A stretch of DNA of 64,000 nt from an uncultured Prevotella sp. (GTDB lineage Bacteria > Bacteroidota > Bacteroidia > Bacteroidales > Bacteroidaceae). Within the stretch, counting starts at the first letter, position 1. Each line of letters begins with the position of its first letter. A program made the translations under genes and the position numbers. The stretch is taken from assembly GCA_900540885.1 (NCBI GenBank), contig UQHJ01000001.1, positions 1-64,000 of the forward strand. The letters are read 5' to 3'. The notes under the pieces are model-generated. The model saw nothing but the letters and a program-made list of their open reading frames with translations, was not told the origin of the DNA and did not search any database. Below are positions 60,659-64,000 of the stretch, one piece after another.

Positions 60659-61738
60659 TTAGAATCTAATCTCTCCACTACCAGCGCAGATCTTGCCGTC
60701 AGCGGTGTAGAGTACACCGAACTGACCAGGGGCAATGCCTTGAACGGGAGTGGGTGAGGTGATGAGGAAGCGACCATCGCTTTGGCGCGATAGGTGACCC
60801 GGACGTGGACGCTCTGTATGACGTATCTTGAAGAGTATGTCTACTTCGTTGGCACCCTTCCAAGGGTCGGCTGTGATGAAGTGGAAACCTGTAAGGTGAA
60901 ACTCGTTGCCGTACAAACCGTGGCAAGCATCGGTGTGTGACACGTAGACGATGTTTTGCTCAATGTCTTTGTCGGTTACGAACCATGGGCCACCACCTAA
61001 GCCGAGTCCTTTGCGCTGGCCAACGGTGTGGAACCAATAGCCTTTGTGCTGACCGATAATGCGACCCGTTTCGCGTTCAACGACGTTGCCCACACGCTCG
61101 CCAAGCAGCATACGTAGGTAGTCATTGTAGTTGATTTTGCCTAAGAAGCAGATGCCTTGACTATCGCGACGGTGGGCAGGAGCTAAACGTTCGCGATCGG
61201 CTATCTCGCGTACTTCGTGCTTGAGTAAGTGACCAATGGGGAAGCAGAGCTTTTCGGCCTGCATGTCAGTCAGTTGTGAAAGAAAGTCTGATTGATCTTT
61301 GACTGGGTCGGGAGCTGGAGCTAAATAGAGTTGGCCGTCAGTGGGGTCGTGATAGGTCTGTGCATAGTGGCCCGTAGCGATGTAGTCATAGTCATGACCC
61401 GCTTTCTCTTCGAAAGCGCCAAACTTGATAAGTCGGTTGCACATGACATCGGGGTTGGGCGTGAGGCCACGCTTTACGCGTTCGACTACATAAGCTGTTA
61501 CGCGGTCGTGATACTCCTGCTGAAGGTCGATGATGTCGAGGTGAAGTCCATACTTCTTAGCCGTAAGAGTAGAAAGTTCGATGTCTTCTTCGGCAGAGCA
61601 TGAAGTGCCTTCGCCTTGCATACCAATCTTGATGTAAAAGAGGTCGGGCTTGAGTCCTTGCTCACACATAAGGTGGCAAGCTACGGCACTATCAACGCCA
61701 CCAGAGATTAAGAGACTGTATCTTTTGTTTTCTTGCAT
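60659..61738 (-). CDS. mnmA: tRNA-specific 2-thiouridylase MnmA
   Basis: Protein of 359 residues that thiolates U34 of tRNA-Glu, -Gln and -Lys. The PP-loop [12 protein letters not shown] is at 12-23; the catalytic cysteines are in [12 protein letters not shown] (about 100) and SQGICFLGK (about 192), and the closing beta-domain follows. Complete and typical. It has its own promoter at 61764. Confidence 0.96.
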   Translation of the reverse strand: MQENKRYSLLISGGVDSAVACHLMCEQGLKPDLFYIKIGMQGEGTSCSAEEDIELSTLTAKKYGLHLDIIDLQQEYHDRVTAYVVERVKRGLTPNPDVMCNRLIKFGAFEEKAGHDYDYIATGHYAQTYHDPTDGQLYLAPAPDPVKDQSDFLSQLTDMQAEKLCFPIGHLLKHEVREIADRERLAPAHRRDSQGICFLGKINYNDYLRMLLGERVGNVVERETGRIIGQHKGYWFHTVGQRKGLGLGGGPWFVTDKDIEQNIVYVSHTDACHGLYGNEFHLTGFHFITADPWKGANEVDILFKIRHTERPRPGHLSRQSDGRFLITSPTPVQGIAPGQFGVLYTADGKICAGSGEIRF

Positions 61739-61763
61739 ATTCTTGGTTCATCTTTAGTAGGGG

Positions 61764-61794
61764 CAAAGTTACGATTTTAGCATGAGAAAACAAA
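61764..61794 (-). promoter_or_regulatory. mnmA promoter
   Basis: Minus strand TTTG at 61794-61791 and TAACTTTG at 61771-61764, 19-base spacer, 25 bases before the start. Confidence 0.75.
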
Positions 61795-61799
61795 AAAAC

Positions 61800-61852
61800 A
61801 GACAGTTAGCACTTCTCAAACTATGATGAATGAAAAGTAGCTGAACTGTCTG
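61800..61852 (-). terminator. Hairpin after metY
   Basis: AGACAGTTAGCACTTCTC pairs imperfectly with GAAAAGTAGCTGAACTGTCT. It lies 83 bases after the metY stop on the minus strand. Confidence 0.65.
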
Positions 61853-61934
61853 CTTACCTTAGAGGACTAAATAGAGATTTTGTCGTTTGTAACGAACTTA
61901 CATGTTAACTCGTCAACTCGTCAACAAAAGGACG

Positions 61935-63224
61935 TTATACTTGTGCGAGAGCCTGGTCGAGGTCGGCGATGATGTCGTCAATGTGTTCGATACCAATGCT
62001 CAAGCGAATGGTTGACGGCGTGATGTGCTGCTGAGCCAATTCTTCGGGCGTCATTTGTGAGTGAGTAGTAGTGTAGGGGTGGATAACCAAACTCTTCACG
62101 TCGGCTACGTTGGCAAGGAGAGAGAATATCTTCAAGCTATCGCAGAAGCGCCATGCAGCATCTTTGTCGCCATTCACCTCGAAGGTGAAAATGCTACCAC
62201 CGCCATTGGGGAAGTACTTCTCGTAGAGAGCGTGGTCGGGGTGGTTGGGTAATGAGGGGTGGTTGACTTTTGCCACCTTGGGGTGGTTGGCCAAGAATTG
62301 AACTACCTTCAGTGCATTTTCGACGTGGCGTTCTACACGCAATGAAAGCGTTTCGAGACCTTGCAACAAGATAAAGGCATTGAAGGGAGAGATAGTGGCA
62401 CCCGTGTCGCGAAGTACAACGGCGCGAATACGTGTAACAAAGGCAGCCTTACCAGCTACATCGGCAAATACGGCACCATGATAAGAGGGGTCGGGCTTTG
62501 CCAAAGTGGGGAACTTGTCGGCATTGGCTTTCCAATCGAATGTGCCACCGTCAACGATTACACCACCGAGGCTTGAACCGTGGCCACCGATGAACTTTGT
62601 AGCTGAGTGAACTACGATGTCGGCACCATGTTCGATAGGACGAATGAGGTAAGGAGTGCCAAAGGTATTGTCGACAATGAAAGGTATGTTGTGACGATGT
62701 GCCACCTCGGCTACGGCTTCGAGGTTGGTCACGTCAGAGTTGGGGTTGCCGAACGTCTCGGCATATATTACTTTTGTGTTGGGCTGAATAGCGGCTTCGA
62801 GGGCAGCGGTATCATTTACGTTAACAATGGTATGTGTGATGCCCTGACTAGCCAAAGTGTGTGTAATGAGGTTGAACGAACCACCATACAAGTTGTCGGC
62901 AGCAACGATGTGGTCACCATTCAATACGATGTTTTGCAGTGCGTAAGTAACAGCAGCTGCGCCACTGGCTACAGCCAAACCTGCAACACCACCCTCAAGT
63001 GCAGCAACGCGGTCTTCAAAAACGCCTTGCGTAGAGTTGGTCAAACGGCCATAAATGTTGCCTGCATCACGAAGAGCGAAGCGGTCGGCAGCGTGTTGTG
63101 AGTTGCGGAACACGTAAGAGGTAGTCTGGTAAATAGGCACAGCGCGTGCGTCGGTTGCGGGGTCGGGCTGTTCTTGGCCTACGTGTACTTGAAGTGTCTC
63201 GAAGTGGTATTTCTGTTCGCTCAT
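61935..63224 (-). CDS. metY: O-acetylhomoserine sulfhydrylase (Cys/Met metabolism PLP enzyme)
   Basis: Protein of 429 residues that makes homocysteine from O-acetylhomoserine and sulfide, or a related lyase. The PLP lysine is in [36 protein letters not shown] is the N-terminal substrate region. Length (about 430) and the wide insert fit MetY rather than the shorter MetB/MetC. It is divergent from an Lrp/AsnC regulator, a common pairing that suggests control by it. Confidence 0.9.
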   Translation of the reverse strand: MSEQKYHFETLQVHVGQEQPDPATDARAVPIYQTTSYVFRNSQHAADRFALRDAGNIYGRLTNSTQGVFEDRVAALEGGVAGLAVASGAAAVTYALQNIVLNGDHIVAADNLYGGSFNLITHTLASQGITHTIVNVNDTAALEAAIQPNTKVIYAETFGNPNSDVTNLEAVAEVAHRHNIPFIVDNTFGTPYLIRPIEHGADIVVHSATKFIGGHGSSLGGVIVDGGTFDWKANADKFPTLAKPDPSYHGAVFADVAGKAAFVTRIRAVVLRDTGATISPFNAFILLQGLETLSLRVERHVENALKVVQFLANHPKVAKVNHPSLPNHPDHALYEKYFPNGGGSIFTFEVNGDKDAAWRFCDSLKIFSLLANVADVKSLVIHPYTTTHSQMTPEELAQQHITPSTIRLSIGIEHIDDIIADLDQALAQV

Positions 63225-63324
63225 AGTTATTGTTTTTTAATTGTTTCTGGGGTGACGAGTTAACGAGTAGACAAGTAGGTTACTTTGTACTGCGTATCAC
63301 TCTTTTGTCGTTATTTTTCGATTG

Positions 63325-63356
63325 CAAAGTTACGGAGTTTGGAATAAACCACCAAA
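63325..63356 (-). promoter_or_regulatory. metY promoter
   Basis: Minus strand TTTG at 63356-63353 and TAACTTTG at 63332-63325, 20-base spacer. It is back to back with the lrp promoter, about 28 bases apart. Confidence 0.75.
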
Positions 63357-63360
63357 TAAT

Positions 63361-63391
63361 TTTGAAAGGTAGGAAAACGTTACTACTTTTG
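63361..63391 (+). promoter_or_regulatory. Promoter of the Lrp/AsnC gene
   Basis: TTTG at 63361-63364 and TACTTTTG at 63384-63391, 19-base spacer, 30 bases before the start. Confidence 0.75.
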
Positions 63392-63421
63392 CGTTGTTAA
63401 ATAGAAAAACTACTAACAAAT

Positions 63422-63910
63422 ATGGCACAAATCGTTTCCTCTACAGAAAAATATTCTATTGATGCTACAGACTTGCAAATATTGCGGGAGTTGCAGCGCA
63501 ATGCACGCCTAACGACCAAAGAATTGGCGGCACGAGTCAACCTAAGTACAACGCCTGTCTTTGAACGCGTGAAGCGTTTGGAGCGTGACGGCATTATAGA
63601 TAGGTACGTAGCTGTGCTGAATGCTGAAAAGTTAAATCAGGGTTTTGTGGTGTTCTGTCAAGTAAAGATGAATCGTTTAGGGCGCGACATTGCGGCCGAC
63701 TTTAACCGAATGGTAAAGGACATTCCCGAAGTGACAGAGTGTTACAACATTTCGGGACAGTATGATTACTTATTAAAGATTCATGCGCCCAACATGAAGT
63801 ACTATCAAGAGTTTGTGCTAAACGTGTTAGGCACCATTCCCCACCTCGGTTCGCTTGAAAGCACTTTCGTTATGGACGAGATAAAGCATGAATATGGTAT
63901 TAGTTTGTAA
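63422..63910 (+). CDS. Lrp/AsnC-family transcriptional regulator
   Basis: Protein of 162 residues. The N-terminal HTH (RELQRNARLTTKELAARVNL, then STTPVFERVKRLERDGIIDR) is followed by the RAM ligand-binding domain (GQYDYLLKIHAPNMKYYQEF). Members sense amino acids as octamers. The divergent metY gene makes control of sulfur amino acid synthesis the natural guess; the ligand is not shown by the sequence. Confidence 0.93.
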   Translation: MAQIVSSTEKYSIDATDLQILRELQRNARLTTKELAARVNLSTTPVFERVKRLERDGIIDRYVAVLNAEKLNQGFVVFCQVKMNRLGRDIAADFNRMVKDIPEVTECYNISGQYDYLLKIHAPNMKYYQEFVLNVLGTIPHLGSLESTFVMDEIKHEYGISL

Positions 63911-63927
63911 GGAATTTGTAGTAAACC

Positions 63928-64000
63928 AACTGCAATCAAGGCTGCCCCTACGTAACGTGTGTTGGAAAGCACGTGTTACGTAAGGGCAGACAGATTGCAG
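63928..64000. repeat. Palindromic element cut by the window end
   Basis: AACTGCAATCAAGGCTGCCC and GGGCAGACAGATTGCAG enclose CTACGTAACGTGT/ACACGTGTTACGTA-like arms. Same tips as the other palindromes with another interior. It follows the lrp gene. Confidence 0.8.

Overview
The window looks like chromosomal DNA of a Bacteroidales bacterium, most likely Prevotellaceae. The supporting signs are promoters of the TAnnTTTG (-7) type, almost no Shine-Dalgarno sites outside ribosomal protein genes, a single-chain GlyS, a Bacteroidales glycogen operon (debranching enzyme, GT-B synthase, GH57), a PorE-like type IX secretion lipoprotein, TPR plus HTH membrane regulators, a DUF3244 protein and TonB-receptor-like beta-barrels. 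No rRNA, tRNA, intact transposase, prophage or CRISPR array was seen. Layout: 0-2.7 kb, glyS and an FKBP lipoprotein. 2.7-7.8 kb, an accessory locus: a fulvocin C-like cysteine-rich lipoprotein, three paralogous small membrane proteins, a divergent TPR/HTH regulator and the decayed remains of a second lipoprotein and regulator. 7.9-16.6 kb, DUF3276, rplY, pth, hslR, a sigma-54 activator with an LptE-like lipoprotein, a TPR protein, secG, a DUF6057-type membrane protein and an HhH protein. 16.7-18.9 kb, a queuosine operon (yhhQ-queC-queF) behind a preQ1-I riboswitch candidate. 19-24.3 kb, yicC-gmk-nadD, rpsF-rpsR-rplI, truA and an EamA transporter. 24.5-30 kb (minus strand), two lipoproteins and the DUF177-rpmF-fabH-era-der block. 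30-41.5 kb, a second accessory region: a relic of a C39-peptidase bacteriocin exporter, an outer-membrane barrel whose signal peptide is out of frame at a 7-bp homopolymer, a frameshifted TPR/HTH regulator, a DUF3244 protein, a second barrel, and an ECF sigma/anti-sigma pair with an unknown exported protein. 41.7-47.7 kb, the glycogen operon and a divergent Crp/Fnr regulator. 47.7-49.6 kb, decayed DNA with a broken toxin-antitoxin pair between 84-bp direct repeats. 49.6-64 kb, mlaE-mlaF, porE-like ompA, a DUF5686 barrel, relA with a dead hydrolase domain, a porin, flavodoxin with DUF2023, mnmA, metY and a divergent Lrp regulator. The most unusual content is between genes. One family is a hairpin repeat that carries a promoter at its downstream edge and sits in front of five unrelated genes or operons. 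A second is a set of long palindromes with a conserved tip (around TGCAATTTATCTGCC) and unrelated but self-complementary interiors, mostly at 3' gene ends. A third is a pair of long-armed elements, 46 kb apart, each holding four tandem units with a period of exactly 22 bp. The best candidate for an undescribed functional system is the fulvocin-like locus at 3.3-7.8 kb, with a bacteriocin-exporter relic at 30.4 kb as a related trace.
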